DNA of 64,000 bases. It comes from Halogeometricum sp. S3BR5-2. Its GTDB lineage: Archaea; Halobacteriota; Halobacteria; Halobacteriales; Haloferacaceae. The translations under genes were made by a program, and so were the position numbers. Positions 26,431-34,688 of the stretch are shown one piece after another. The DNA is taken from positions 124,001 through 188,000 of the forward strand of contig NZ_JAMQOQ010000003.1 in NCBI RefSeq assembly GCF_031624635.1, given 5' to 3'. A model generated the notes under the pieces. It saw only the letters and a program-made list of their open reading frames with translations, ran no database searches and was not told where the DNA came from. How positions within the stretch are numbered: the first letter of the stretch is position 1; every line of letters begins with the position of its first letter.

Positions 26431-27096
26431 TCAGAATCCGACGTGGGTGTCGCGTTCGACGGTGGCGTACCCCTGCGCCGCGAGGGCGTCCCCGCGATAG
26501 CGCGCCGCGAGCAACTGCTGCGGCGCGCGTCGCAGTCCGAAGCGTCGGTCCGACCGGTAGTCGTAGTCGACGACGGTGTCGTCGCCCGCGTCGCGTATCG
26601 TCGCCCCGTAGGTTCCCCACGGGCGACCGCCGGCTTCGACGCGCATCTCGACGCGGCGGTCGCCGCTCGGGTCGGTCATCGTCTCCGTGTCGACGGTCAT
26701 CTCGGTCGAGCGCAGTCCGAACAGGTACGAGACGCGGTACCGCGCCGTCCCGTCCTCGACGGTGACGTCGTCCGCGATGCCCCACTGAAGCGCGAGCACC
26801 GGCGGCGTCGGACCGGCGAACGCGTCGGCGACCGACGCCGGGTCGTCGTCGGTCCGGAGTCGGGCGGTGCCGGACGTTCGGAGCAGGGGAACGCGGGCGA
26901 CGAGGAGGAGGACGGCCGCGACGGCGGCCGCCGGTAGGAGCGACGTCACGGCGTACGCGCCGAGGAATATCGAGACGGCGACGAACACGACGAGAGCGGT
27001 GACGGGGCGTTCGCGTCCGAGATACTGTTCTGCGACTTCGACGGCCTCCCGGGGCGGGTCGACGCGGTTCGCGGAGGGCATCGCCCGAGATGTCAT
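26431..27096 (-). CDS. Haloarchaeal membrane-associated protein of unknown function
   Basis: This 221-residue product has two hydrophobic segments near the N-terminus (about residues 32-48 and 51-67), followed by a soluble, beta-rich acidic domain of about 150 residues (GIADDVTVEDGTARYRVSY..., DDTVVDYDYRSDRR). It looks like a small protein with a paired transmembrane anchor and an exposed C-terminal domain. I recognise no family. A second in-frame ATG five codons in could also be the start. It lies 54 bases upstream of the flavin-dependent oxidase gene on the same strand and may be transcribed with it. Confidence 0.65.
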   Translation of the reverse strand: MTSRAMPSANRVDPPREAVEVAEQYLGRERPVTALVVFVAVSIFLGAYAVTSLLPAAAVAAVLLLVARVPLLRTSGTARLRTDDDPASVADAFAGPTPPVLALQWGIADDVTVEDGTARYRVSYLFGLRSTEMTVDTETMTDPSGDRRVEMRVEAGGRPWGTYGATIRDAGDDTVVDYDYRSDRRFGLRRAPQQLLAARYRGDALAAQGYATVERDTHVGF

Positions 27097-27150
27097 TCGA
27101 CGGACGGTTAACGCTGCCGAACCCGCCGCCGAGTCGGGGCCGAAGCGGGG

Positions 27151-28293
27151 TTACTCGAAGCGGTCCAGTCGGAACATATCGATGGGATGCTCCGTCTCGC
27201 CGTCGGCCGCCAGATCCGCGAGAATCTCGCCGATAACGCTGGCGAACTTGAAGCCGTGACCGGAGAAACCGGCGCCGACGGCTACCTGCGGGTGGTCCGG
27301 GAGGGTGTCGAGAATGAAGTGCTCGTCCGGGGAGTTCGTGAACATGCACGTCGACAGCCCCATCGTCGGCCCCGACGCCTCCGGGAAGTACTTCTCCGTG
27401 AAGTCGCGCAGCACCTCCTCGTCGGCGCGCGTCGGGTCGGTGTCGTAGTCGTCGGGGTTCACCTGCTCGTCGAGGTGGTGGTACTTGCCGAGTTTGAACC
27501 CCGGCACGTCGTGGACGGGGAAGCCGTAGAAGCGCCCCTCGGGGACGCTGATGTTCCAGACGGGGTGATTTCCGGGCTGAAAGTTCGACGGCGTCTCGGG
27601 CTGGAACCACGCCAGCGCCTGCCGTTCGGGGACGGCCAGTCCCTCCAGGGCGTCGGCCAACTTGTAGTTCCACGCGCCCGCCGCGAGGACCATCGCGTCC
27701 GCCTCGTAGGTGTCGCGGTCGGTCCAGACGCGGACGCCGCCGTCGGGCGTCTCCGCCCAGTCGCGGACGGACTCGCGGGCGCGCACCTCCGCGCCGGCGG
27801 CCTGCGCCGCCTCCGCGTGCGCGACGATGGCCTGCTCGGGGACGAGAAAGCCGCCGTCCTCCTGATAGACGGCGCGGTGGTCCTCGGGCAGTTCGTAGCC
27901 GGGAAACCGCTCGTTCACCTCCGCGCCCGTCAGTTCCTCGTAGGGGATGTCGTACTCCTCGCAGGAGCGTTTCGAGCCCTCGAACACCGGATTATCCGGT
28001 GCGCCGGCGTCGATGGAGCCCGTGCGGTGCAGGATGTCGCGTCCCGACGACTCGTCTAGCTCCTCCCACAGTTCGTAGGCGCGTTCGATGAGCGGGATGT
28101 AGGAGGGGTGCTCGTAGTAGGCCCGCCGGATGATACGCGTGACGCCGTGCGAGGATCCCTTCGCGTGCGGGATGTCGAAGCGCTCGATTCCGACGACGTC
28201 CAGTCCGCGCTCGGCGAGGTGGGCGGCGGCCGCGCTTCCCATCCCGCCGACGCCGACGACGGCGACATCGTACCGCTCGTCGCTCGTGCTCAT
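27151..28293 (-). CDS. Monomeric sarcosine oxidase/N-methyl-amino acid oxidase (MSOX/SolA type)
   Basis: A 380-residue FAD enzyme of the DAO superfamily. The N-terminal dinucleotide fold is VAVVGVGGMGSAAAAHLA, and the second FAD contact KGSSHGVTRIIRRAYYEHPSY is diagnostic for MSOX and N-methyltryptophan oxidase. Near the C-terminus STCMFTNSPDEHFILD contains the Cys that binds FAD covalently in MSOX, and GAGFSGHGFKF follows. The reaction would be oxidative removal of an N-methyl group (for example from sarcosine), giving an amino acid, formaldehyde and peroxide. I use the ATG giving MSTSDERYDV. With a betaine-type carrier 1.3 kb away, it may take part in methylated-amine breakdown, which is inference. 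Confidence 0.9.
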   Translation of the reverse strand: MSTSDERYDVAVVGVGGMGSAAAAHLAERGLDVVGIERFDIPHAKGSSHGVTRIIRRAYYEHPSYIPLIERAYELWEELDESSGRDILHRTGSIDAGAPDNPVFEGSKRSCEEYDIPYEELTGAEVNERFPGYELPEDHRAVYQEDGGFLVPEQAIVAHAEAAQAAGAEVRARESVRDWAETPDGGVRVWTDRDTYEADAMVLAAGAWNYKLADALEGLAVPERQALAWFQPETPSNFQPGNHPVWNISVPEGRFYGFPVHDVPGFKLGKYHHLDEQVNPDDYDTDPTRADEEVLRDFTEKYFPEASGPTMGLSTCMFTNSPDEHFILDTLPDHPQVAVGAGFSGHGFKFASVIGEILADLAADGETEHPIDMFRLDRFE

Positions 28294-28398
28294 TCTCTGC
28301 CGAGCGTTCACACCGAAAGACAATCAGTGTTGACGCGTATCACGGGTCCCGTTTATCCGTCCCGCGGCGGCGACCGTGTGGGGCGCGGAAGGCGGGCT

Positions 28399-29001
28399 TC
28401 ACTCGTCCCGGAGTCGCAGCGTCTCGTCCAGGTACTCGTCGGCCGCGCGCCGCGCCGTCGCCAGCGTGTCCGCGTCCTCGAAGACGACAGACCGGGTCCG
28501 CGCGCCGTCGATGATGATCATGAGCGTCTTCGAGACGTGCTCGGAGTCGACGTCCGCGAAGACGCCTTCGCTGATGCCGTGGTCGATGGCGGTCCGAAGC
28601 AGGTAACGAACGTACTCGTCGTTCTGCTCGAACCGCTCGGTGAACGCCTCCTTGTACGGCGCTTGGCTCCGCATCTCCAGCATCGCCACGGACAGGTCGC
28701 TGTTGTCCTTCGGACCGGCCAGGAGTCTGTCCAAGAGCATCTCCAAGCGCTGCTCCGGGTCCGTCGTCTCCACCTCGTGTATCGTGCTCACGAACCGGTC
28801 CAGCAGGTAGTCGAGGAACGCCGCGAGCAGGTCGTCCTTCGTCTCGTAGTGGTAGTGAATCGCGGCGGTCGACTTGCCGTACTCCTCCGCGATTCGCTTC
28901 ATCGTCAGGTCCGCGTAGCCGTGCTCCTCGAGCGCCCGATAGGTGGCGCGCATTATCTCCTCGTCCGCGTCCGAGGGAGTGCGCTCGGGTGGCTCACCCA
29001 T
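28399..29001 (-). CDS. TetR/AcrR-family regulator
   Basis: A 200-residue regulator with an N-terminal helix-turn-helix domain (about residues 12-60: IMRATYRALEEHGYADLTMKRIAE followed by GKSTAAIHYHYETKDDLLAAF) and an alpha-helical ligand domain that ends in a segment resembling LYDGARTRSVV. It is oriented toward the oxidase gene on the same strand, 105 bases away, and is divergent from a second TetR gene whose protein is clearly related. It may control itself, the oxidase, or the MATE exporter. The 176-base region between the two regulators contains a palindrome suited to TetR binding. Confidence 0.9.
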   Translation of the reverse strand: MGEPPERTPSDADEEIMRATYRALEEHGYADLTMKRIAEEYGKSTAAIHYHYETKDDLLAAFLDYLLDRFVSTIHEVETTDPEQRLEMLLDRLLAGPKDNSDLSVAMLEMRSQAPYKEAFTERFEQNDEYVRYLLRTAIDHGISEGVFADVDSEHVSKTLMIIIDGARTRSVVFEDADTLATARRAADEYLDETLRLRDE

Positions 29002-29143
29002 TGTTCGTACCTTTACCGACGACTAAATAACGGTTTTGTTCCGAGCGATGACACCATTTTGCTACTGCCCCGATAGTTCTCAGAACCCGAATTGCCGCGT
29101 TTCTGAGCCTGTATCACGAATAGTCACCAGTCAGAACTTTTTT

Positions 29144-29163
29144 GACTGACTAGTTAGTAAGTC
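29144..29163. promoter_or_regulatory. Palindrome between two TetR genes, likely operator
   Basis: GACTGACTAGTTAGTAAGTC matches its own reverse complement at 16 of 20 positions and lies 15 bases before the ATG of the second TetR gene. TetR-family dimers bind such sequences. A further GTCACCAGTCAGAAC just upstream carries another AGTCA-type half-site. Autoregulation of the tetR-MATE operon is the simplest reading. Confidence 0.55.
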
Positions 29164-29177
29164 GCGTTATCACCAGC

Positions 29178-29768
29178 ATGGACGACGCAGTACGCGAAGA
29201 GATACTGGACGGAACGTACCGGGCGCTGTGTGCGCACGGGTACGCGGACCTCACGATACAGGACATCGCCGCGGAGACGGACCGGAGCAAGTCGCTCGTC
29301 CACTACTACTTCGAGAGCAAAGGCGAGTTGATAGACGCGTTTCTCACGTACCTGTACGACCGCTACACCGACTACATCGGCGAGGAGAGAGGGGAGACGA
29401 CTCGGGAGAACCTCACGTCGCTACTCGAACGCCTCCTCGACGGCGACGACTCCGAGCGACTCCGAACGGCGCTGTTGGAGGTGAAAGCGCAGGCGCCGTA
29501 CGACGAGTCGATTCGAGAGCACCTCGTCGAGTTCGACGCCGCCCTCTTCGAGCGACTCCGGGAACTCGTCGCGGCGGGCGTCGAGTCCGGCGAGTTCGAC
29601 GCGGCCGTCGACCCCTCGCGCACCGCCGAGTGTCTGACCGCGGCGGTTCACGGCGCGCGGACGCAACGGACCGCACTCGGTCGGCGGCGATACCACGCCG
29701 ACGAGACGCTCACCGAGTACGTCGATACCTACCTCGTCGCCGACGGAGGCCGGGAGGCGGCGCACTGA
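29178..29768 (+). CDS. TetR/AcrR-family regulator of the adjacent MATE exporter
   Basis: A 196-residue TetR protein: helix-turn-helix at about residues 8-52 (YRALCAHGYADLTIQDIAA then SKSLVHYYFESKGELIDAF), and a C-terminal helical ligand domain ending with HGARTQRTAL. It is similar along its length to the neighbouring divergent TetR (shared YRAL..HGYADLT and a late GART motif), suggesting gene duplication. Its stop shares one base with the ATG of the MATE gene, so it is the first gene of that operon and probably its repressor. Confidence 0.9.
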   Translation: MDDAVREEILDGTYRALCAHGYADLTIQDIAAETDRSKSLVHYYFESKGELIDAFLTYLYDRYTDYIGEERGETTRENLTSLLERLLDGDDSERLRTALLEVKAQAPYDESIREHLVEFDAALFERLRELVAAGVESGEFDAAVDPSRTAECLTAAVHGARTQRTALGRRRYHADETLTEYVDTYLVADGGREAAH

Positions 29769-31204
29769 TGGGGCTCCTCGACCGCATCGGCGCGCTGTTC
29801 AAGGGACGCGAGGAGTTCGACCTCACGGAGGGCGGAATCGCCCGGCCGCTGTTCTACCTCTCTCTGCCCATCGTCGTCACCAACCTGTTTCAGACGGCGT
29901 ACAACCTCGCGGACACCTTCTGGCTCGGTCAGTACAGCACGGACGCGCTGGCGGCCATCAGCTTCGCGTTTCCGATGGTGTTCCTGCTCATCTCCATGGG
30001 GATGGGACTGTCAGTCGCCGGCAGCGTCCTCGTCGCCCAGCACACGGGGTCCGACGAGACGGAGAAGGCCGAGTACGCCGCTTCCCAGACGCTCTCGTTC
30101 GCGTTCATCGCCTCGGTCGTCCTCGGAATAGTCGGGTATCTCTCCGTCGAACGGGTGCTCGGACTGCTCGGCGCGTCGCCCGACGTACTCCCGGGCGCGA
30201 CGGCGTACATGGAGGTCGTCTCGCTCGGCATCCCCTTCATGTTCGGCTTCTTCGTCTTCGTCTCGCTGATGCGGGGGTACGGCGACACCATCACGCCGAT
30301 GCTCGTCATGTTCGGCTCCGTCGTCGTGAACATCGTCATCGACCCCTTCCTCATCAACGGGTGGTGGCGGTTCCCCGAGATGGGTATCGAGGGGGCCGCC
30401 GTCGCGACCATCTTCTCCCGCGCACTGGCGGCCGCCGTCGGCATCGCCATCATGCTCCGGGGCTCCCGGGGCGTCACCGTCCACCTCGAAGACATGGTCC
30501 CGGACTTCACCTACGCACGCCGACTGGTCGAAATCGGCGCGCCGGCCTCCGTCGGCGGGATGGGACGGGCGCTCTCCATCAACCTCCTCCTCGTCATCGT
30601 CGGGACCTTCTCCTCGACGGTGGTCGCCGGCTACGGCATCGGGACGCGGATGTTCTCCGTCGTCTTCCTGCCCGCCATCGCGTTCGCGCGCGGCGTCGAG
30701 ACGATGACCGGACAGAACATCGGCGCCGGCAAGGAGGACCGCGCCGCGCGGACGAACGACTTCGCGGCGAAGGTGCTGTTCGGACTTCTAACGCTCGCGG
30801 GCATCGTCGTCTTCCTCGCCGCCGAACCGATCACGGCCGTGTTCACGAACGACCCCGCGGTCGTCGACGTGGGGGCGACGTTCCTCCGCTACGTCGCGCC
30901 GACGTTCGGCTTCATCGGCATCATGCGCGCGTACGCCGGCGGGTTCCGCGGCGCGGGCAAGACGATAATCGCGGCGACGATAGCCATTCTCACGCAGGGC
31001 GTCGTCCGCATCCCCATCGCGTGGTTCGCGTCCCGGAGCCTCGGGTCGTCCGGAATCTGGCTCGCGTTCGCCGTCTCCAACGTGGTCGGCGCGACGGTCG
31101 CCTACCTCTGGTTCCGGCGCGGCACGTGGCGCGGCGCCGATATCACCGGAGCGAGCGTCGATAGCGGGGAGCGTCCGAGGGGAGACGCTCCCACGGACGA
31201 CTGA
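29768..31204 (+). CDS. MATE-family multidrug/metabolite exporter
   Basis: A 478-residue antiporter of the MATE/NorM family with twelve helices in two six-helix lobes. The first lobe begins LSLPIVVTNLFQTAYNLADTFW, the typical MATE opening, and the matching helix 7 region is EIGAPASVGGMGRAL. Features such as FVSLMRGYGDT and FRGAGKT are family hallmarks. It should expel cationic compounds in exchange for Na+ or H+. It is translationally coupled to the upstream TetR gene. A closely similar C-terminus is encoded at the right edge of the window. Confidence 0.93.
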   Translation: MGLLDRIGALFKGREEFDLTEGGIARPLFYLSLPIVVTNLFQTAYNLADTFWLGQYSTDALAAISFAFPMVFLLISMGMGLSVAGSVLVAQHTGSDETEKAEYAASQTLSFAFIASVVLGIVGYLSVERVLGLLGASPDVLPGATAYMEVVSLGIPFMFGFFVFVSLMRGYGDTITPMLVMFGSVVVNIVIDPFLINGWWRFPEMGIEGAAVATIFSRALAAAVGIAIMLRGSRGVTVHLEDMVPDFTYARRLVEIGAPASVGGMGRALSINLLLVIVGTFSSTVVAGYGIGTRMFSVVFLPAIAFARGVETMTGQNIGAGKEDRAARTNDFAAKVLFGLLTLAGIVVFLAAEPITAVFTNDPAVVDVGATFLRYVAPTFGFIGIMRAYAGGFRGAGKTIIAATIAILTQGVVRIPIAWFASRSLGSSGIWLAFAVSNVVGATVAYLWFRRGTWRGADITGASVDSGERPRGDAPTDD

Positions 31205-31206
31205 CG

Positions 31207-31644
31207 ATGTCGGACGATCACTCCTCGACCGAGTACCGCACTGCACTCGACGACCGCCTCGCGTCGGTCCTCGCGGCGGCCGACGAGGACCGCCTGCGAC
31301 TCGCCGCGGGGGTCGTCGGAGAGTCCGACGACCGGTGGTACGGGCGGTTGGTCGCGCGTTCGTGCGAGGCGGCGGGCGGCGAACCGGCGTCGGCCACCGA
31401 CGCGGTGCTTCGGGGGGCGACGGCGGTCGAACTGCTGCGGGGATACTGTCGGCTCCGGAGCGGGCTGTTCGTCCAACTCGCCGACGAAGTCGCCCACTCG
31501 CTGAACTGGGACCCGGCGGCGGCCGTCCTCTCGGGAGACTTCCTGCAGACGGCGGCGTGCTCGACGGTCCTGTCGGCCGAGACCGACCGTCGGGACGAGT
31601 GCGTCGAACCGGGATTCGAGTACGTACGTGGTATCGAGCAGTGA
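31207..31644 (+). pseudogene. Isoprenyl-diphosphate-synthase-like protein, apparently truncated
   Basis: This 145-residue product starts 2 bases after the MATE stop. Residues about 60-125 (ATAVELLRGYCRLRSGLFVQLAD...AVLSGDFLQTAACST) resemble the helix around the first Asp-rich region and the GDxLxxxA motif of polyprenyl synthases. The catalytic DDxxD is absent, and the frame stops where those proteins continue for another 150 or so residues. No continuation is recognisable in the 838 bases that follow. It may be a broken gene or a short, non-catalytic haloarchaeal relative. The family call is tentative. Confidence 0.4.
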
Positions 31645-32481
31645 ATATCAGAGATTCGCGGCTAAGGTGTATCGAGAAATCGTCTGTACGAGGTGCAAGG
31701 TCCGGTATGACGGTCAGTGCGACTCGGTCCCGGAATCTGGGGTCGAGCGGCGGCGAAGCGCATCGAGTCGTATCGGGCGGCCGCCCGGGCCTTTGCCGGT
31801 CGGTGCGCGACGGATGCGGCGGTGTTACAGCCGTAAAACCGTAAATGAGAACCGGTAGTCACGAAACGGTGATAAATAGGACTATATCTACGCACCAGAT
31901 AGCTGTTCGATCGTTTCGTTGTTCGCCAAAAACGTGTACGCGGTATCGAGCGAACGTGTCGAGTCGCGCGTTCCCGGCGGACGGCGTTCGCCCCCGCCGA
32001 ACATCCAGTTCCCACGTGCGTCACGGGACGGCTCTCGCCGCCCGTTTCGGGCGGTTGGCCGGCAGCAAAGGGTCGAAACTCGATAGAGAGATTCGGAACC
32101 GATATGCGAACCGGCACCGCTCGGGTGCGGTATTTCGGAGAGACGAACAGAAGGGCGCTCATCTCGACGGCCGTCCAGAGAACCGCATATCCGTGAACGG
32201 TCGCGGAGCGATTCGCCACGGGACTGCAAACGTAACGAGTCGTGCGAGACGACCGAGAGTACGGTACGCACGTCGCTGTCTCGTCTCAAACACGATGTAC
32301 GGCACTTCGTCGTTGCAGTATCGGCTGTTCGTTCATCGGCGACGTTATCGATACACGAGATTCGATACCGTATCTCTCGGACTGGGAGGGCCGATGCGAC
32401 TCGTTCGGTTCGTTCCGCTCTCCGGAGCGTCCACACCGCGAGAGATACACTGATAAGTAGTCCCACGGAGAGAGCTACGAC
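31645..32481. other. Long gene-free region
   Basis: These 837 bases hold no recognisable gene on either strand. G+C is lower than in the flanks, and the codon-position bias expected of haloarchaeal genes is missing, so the long open frames here look spurious. AT-rich spots occur at 31838-31890 and 32330-32380. The last 30 bases, with GATACACTGATAAGTAG, probably hold the promoter of the IclR gene. It may be the decayed remainder of the truncated gene before it. Confidence 0.4.
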
Positions 32482-33252
32482 ATGAAGCCGCGCAGAACCG
32501 GGGATACGCTCCAGACGACCGACATTTCGCTTCGAGTCGTCGAACACGTCACCGAACTCGACGGCGCTACCCTCGCGGAACTGACCGCGGAGACGGGGCT
32601 GGCGAAGAGCACCGTTCACAACCACCTGAAGACGCTCTCGCGGTACGGCTATCTGAACCGCGAGGGCGACACCTACCACGTGGGCGTGAAACTCTACCAC
32701 CTCGGGAACTACGCGCGAAAGCGCCACGAGGCGTACGAAGTCGCGAGGGCCGTCGTGCCGGAACTGGCCGACGAGACGCAACTGGAGGCGGACTTCACCG
32801 TCGAGGAGAACGGCCGCATCGTTTCGCTGTACGACGTGTCGACGTTCTCGAACACCGCCTCCTCGCTCGTCGACAGCCGACTGTTCCACGTCCACAGCAC
32901 CGCCTCGGGGAAGTCCATCCTCTCGGAGTACTCCGAGGGGCGAGTCCGGGAGATACTCGACCGGTGGGGACTCCCCGCGCAGACCGAACACACCATCACC
33001 GACATCGACGAACTGCTGGAGGAACTCGAAGCCGTCCGGGAACGGGGGTACGCCACCAGTTTCGGCGAAGCCATCGAGGGGATGTGGACGATAGGTATCC
33101 CCGTCGCGGGACCGGACGGCGCCGTGTGCGGTTCGATCAACGTCTGCGCGCCGACCTACGCCCACGACGAATCGAGGGAACGCGCCGTGGTGGACGCACT
33201 GGAGGAGAAGGCCGCAGTCTTCGAGCGACGACTCGCCGAACAGGGAGAGTGA
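32482..33252 (+). CDS. IclR-family transcriptional regulator
   Basis: A 256-residue IclR regulator. The winged helix-turn-helix occupies residues 10-75 (LRVVEHVTELDGATLAELTAETG then LAKSTVHNHLKTLSRYGYL). The C-terminal effector domain (about 90-250) contains SLVDSRLFHVHSTASGKSIL, GYATSFGEAIEGMW and the late GSINVCAPTYAH, all typical IclR ligand-domain landmarks. IclR proteins usually control catabolic operons in response to a small carboxylate. BlcR, the repressor of bacterial gamma-butyrolactone operons, is of this family, and a lactonase-dehydrogenase operon lies 3 kb downstream. That link is inference. Confidence 0.93.
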   Translation: MKPRRTGDTLQTTDISLRVVEHVTELDGATLAELTAETGLAKSTVHNHLKTLSRYGYLNREGDTYHVGVKLYHLGNYARKRHEAYEVARAVVPELADETQLEADFTVEENGRIVSLYDVSTFSNTASSLVDSRLFHVHSTASGKSILSEYSEGRVREILDRWGLPAQTEHTITDIDELLEELEAVRERGYATSFGEAIEGMWTIGIPVAGPDGAVCGSINVCAPTYAHDESRERAVVDALEEKAAVFERRLAEQGE

Positions 33253-33699
33253 GACCCCCTTCGGACACCATCGTGTCCGCTGTTCGAACGACGGAGAGGA
33301 CGCCGACCGATACGGTCGAGCCGCACTCAGAAATTTTAGGAATTGTGCAATTCTTGGACTGTGTGCTACGAGAAGCGGGGTGGACGAGGGAACCGGGAGG
33401 GCCACTTCTCGTTGAGGAGCGTAGCGCGGACCAGTTCGACCGTTCCACGGCGGATGCGGCCGCCGACGGCCCTCGAGGAGATGTCGAGCGCCGCCACGAG
33501 TTCGACCGAGGCGTGTCGCGGGGTCGGAGAGCAACTGTTCTTCGAGCGTCTCCTCGCCCCTCCGTATAACGAAGAAGAACATCCAACAGGCTCTCGAACC
33601 GTTTTGTGCTCGTCCGAGCGTCGAGCGGTCGGGTGAGGCGGAGAACGCCTCGAACGAATCGGGCCCACAGTTTATGCGCCCCGTGCCCTAGCGGTGAGC
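33253..33699. promoter_or_regulatory. IclR to aldo-keto reductase intergenic region with palindrome
   Basis: This 447-base region has no clear gene. At 33340-33353 GAATTG-TG-CAATTC is a perfect 6-base inverted repeat, preceded by CAGAAATTTTAG (33329-33340), an AT-rich element related to the ones at 34581 and 57530. It is a plausible regulator site. A TTTATGC at 33671, about 29 bases before the next ATG, is a good TATA box for the aldo-keto reductase. The G+C-rich section 33380-33640 shows only short frames without recognisable sequence. Confidence 0.45.
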
Positions 33700-34584
33700 A
33701 TGGAGACACGCACACTGGGGCGGACGGGCCACGACAGCACCGTCGCGACGTTCGGCGCGATAGCGCTCAACTGGCTCGAACAGGAGGGGGCCGACCAGAT
33801 GGTCGAACTCGTCCTCGACAGCGGAGTGAACCACTTCGACGTGGCGCCGACGTACGGCGACGCGGAACTGAAACTCGGGCCGAAGCTCCGACAGCACCGC
33901 GAGGAGATATTCCTCGGCTGCAAGACCCAAGAACGGGACTACGACGGTGCGCGGCGGAAGCTCGAACGCTCGCTGGACCGCCTCGGCGTCGAGAAGATAG
34001 ACCTCTATCAGGTCCACGGGCTCGAGTACGAGGAGGAACTGGACGAGATAACGAGCGACGGGGGCGCGCTCGACGCGTTCCGCGACGCGAGAGACGAAGG
34101 ACTGATAGACCACATCGGACTGACGAGCCACGGGTCGCCGGGACTGATTCTGGACGCCGTCGACCGCATCGACGACCTCGAATCCCTGATGTTCCCGCTC
34201 AACCCGGTCGTCGCCGGGAAGGACGGAGACGAGCACGACTACGAAGCCGTCTTGGAACGCGCCGACCGGGAGGGAATCGGCACCCTTGGAATCAAGGCGT
34301 TCGCGAAGGGGTCGTGGCCGTCGACGGACGATTTACCCGAGGAAGACCGGCCGTACGCGAACTGGTACGAACCGGTCGGCACGCCCGACGAGATTCGCGA
34401 GCGGTTCGACTTCGCCGCCGCGCAGGGTCTGACGAGCGTCGTCTCGCCCGGCGACCCGAAACTCGTCGCGATGGTGCTGGACGCCGCCGCCCGCTACGAC
34501 GGGATGGACGAGGCCGCCCAGCGGTCGCTGATAGAGCAACTCCGCGGCGAGGATAGCCCCGTTCCCGAGCAGCTCCACCACTGA
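33700..34584 (+). CDS. Aldo-keto reductase
   Basis: A 294-residue NADP-dependent oxidoreductase with an (alpha/beta)8 barrel. Landmarks are METRTLGRTG at the start, SGVNHFDVAPTYGDAE with the catalytic Asp and Tyr, FLGCKTQERDYDGARRKLERS with the catalytic Lys, and IDLYQVHG with the barrel His. These supply the usual Asp-Tyr-Lys-His tetrad. The C-terminal cofactor motif is weaker than in classical enzymes (GLTSVVSPGDPKLVAM). It probably reduces an aldehyde or ketone; the substrate is unknown. The GTG six bases earlier could also start it. Its stop codon lies inside an AT-rich inverted repeat. Confidence 0.9.
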   Translation: METRTLGRTGHDSTVATFGAIALNWLEQEGADQMVELVLDSGVNHFDVAPTYGDAELKLGPKLRQHREEIFLGCKTQERDYDGARRKLERSLDRLGVEKIDLYQVHGLEYEEELDEITSDGGALDAFRDARDEGLIDHIGLTSHGSPGLILDAVDRIDDLESLMFPLNPVVAGKDGDEHDYEAVLERADREGIGTLGIKAFAKGSWPSTDDLPEEDRPYANWYEPVGTPDEIRERFDFAAAQGLTSVVSPGDPKLVAMVLDAAARYDGMDEAAQRSLIEQLRGEDSPVPEQLHH

Positions 34585-34610
34585 AAATTCTACAATGTTC
34601 TAAATTTTAG
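34581..34610. promoter_or_regulatory. AT-rich inverted repeat after the aldo-keto reductase
   Basis: CTGAAAATT at one end and AAATTTTAG at the other form an imperfect inverted repeat of 30 bases that includes the reductase stop codon. The 9-mer CTGAAAATT recurs at 57531 in another palindrome upstream of an amidohydrolase. It may be an operator for the tandem UspA gene that follows (TATA-like TTTATGA at 34651) or a terminator structure for the reductase. Confidence 0.4.
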
Positions 34611-34688
34611 CGCGACGAGAGCTACCGCGCGCTGGAAACCACCGCGACAGTTTATGACCGATGCGGCCCCACGTTCGAACGAAAGTCC

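Noticed and set aside
31888-33582. A 564-residue minus-strand frame covering the gene-free region and the IclR gene
   Set aside because: It runs antisense to a clear IclR regulator and has shadow composition; the part outside that gene has no coding character.
33366-33668. Minus-strand frames in the IclR-reductase gap that look slightly like a helix-turn-helix remnant
   Set aside because: Matching pieces fall in three different frames and are too short; no family could be named.
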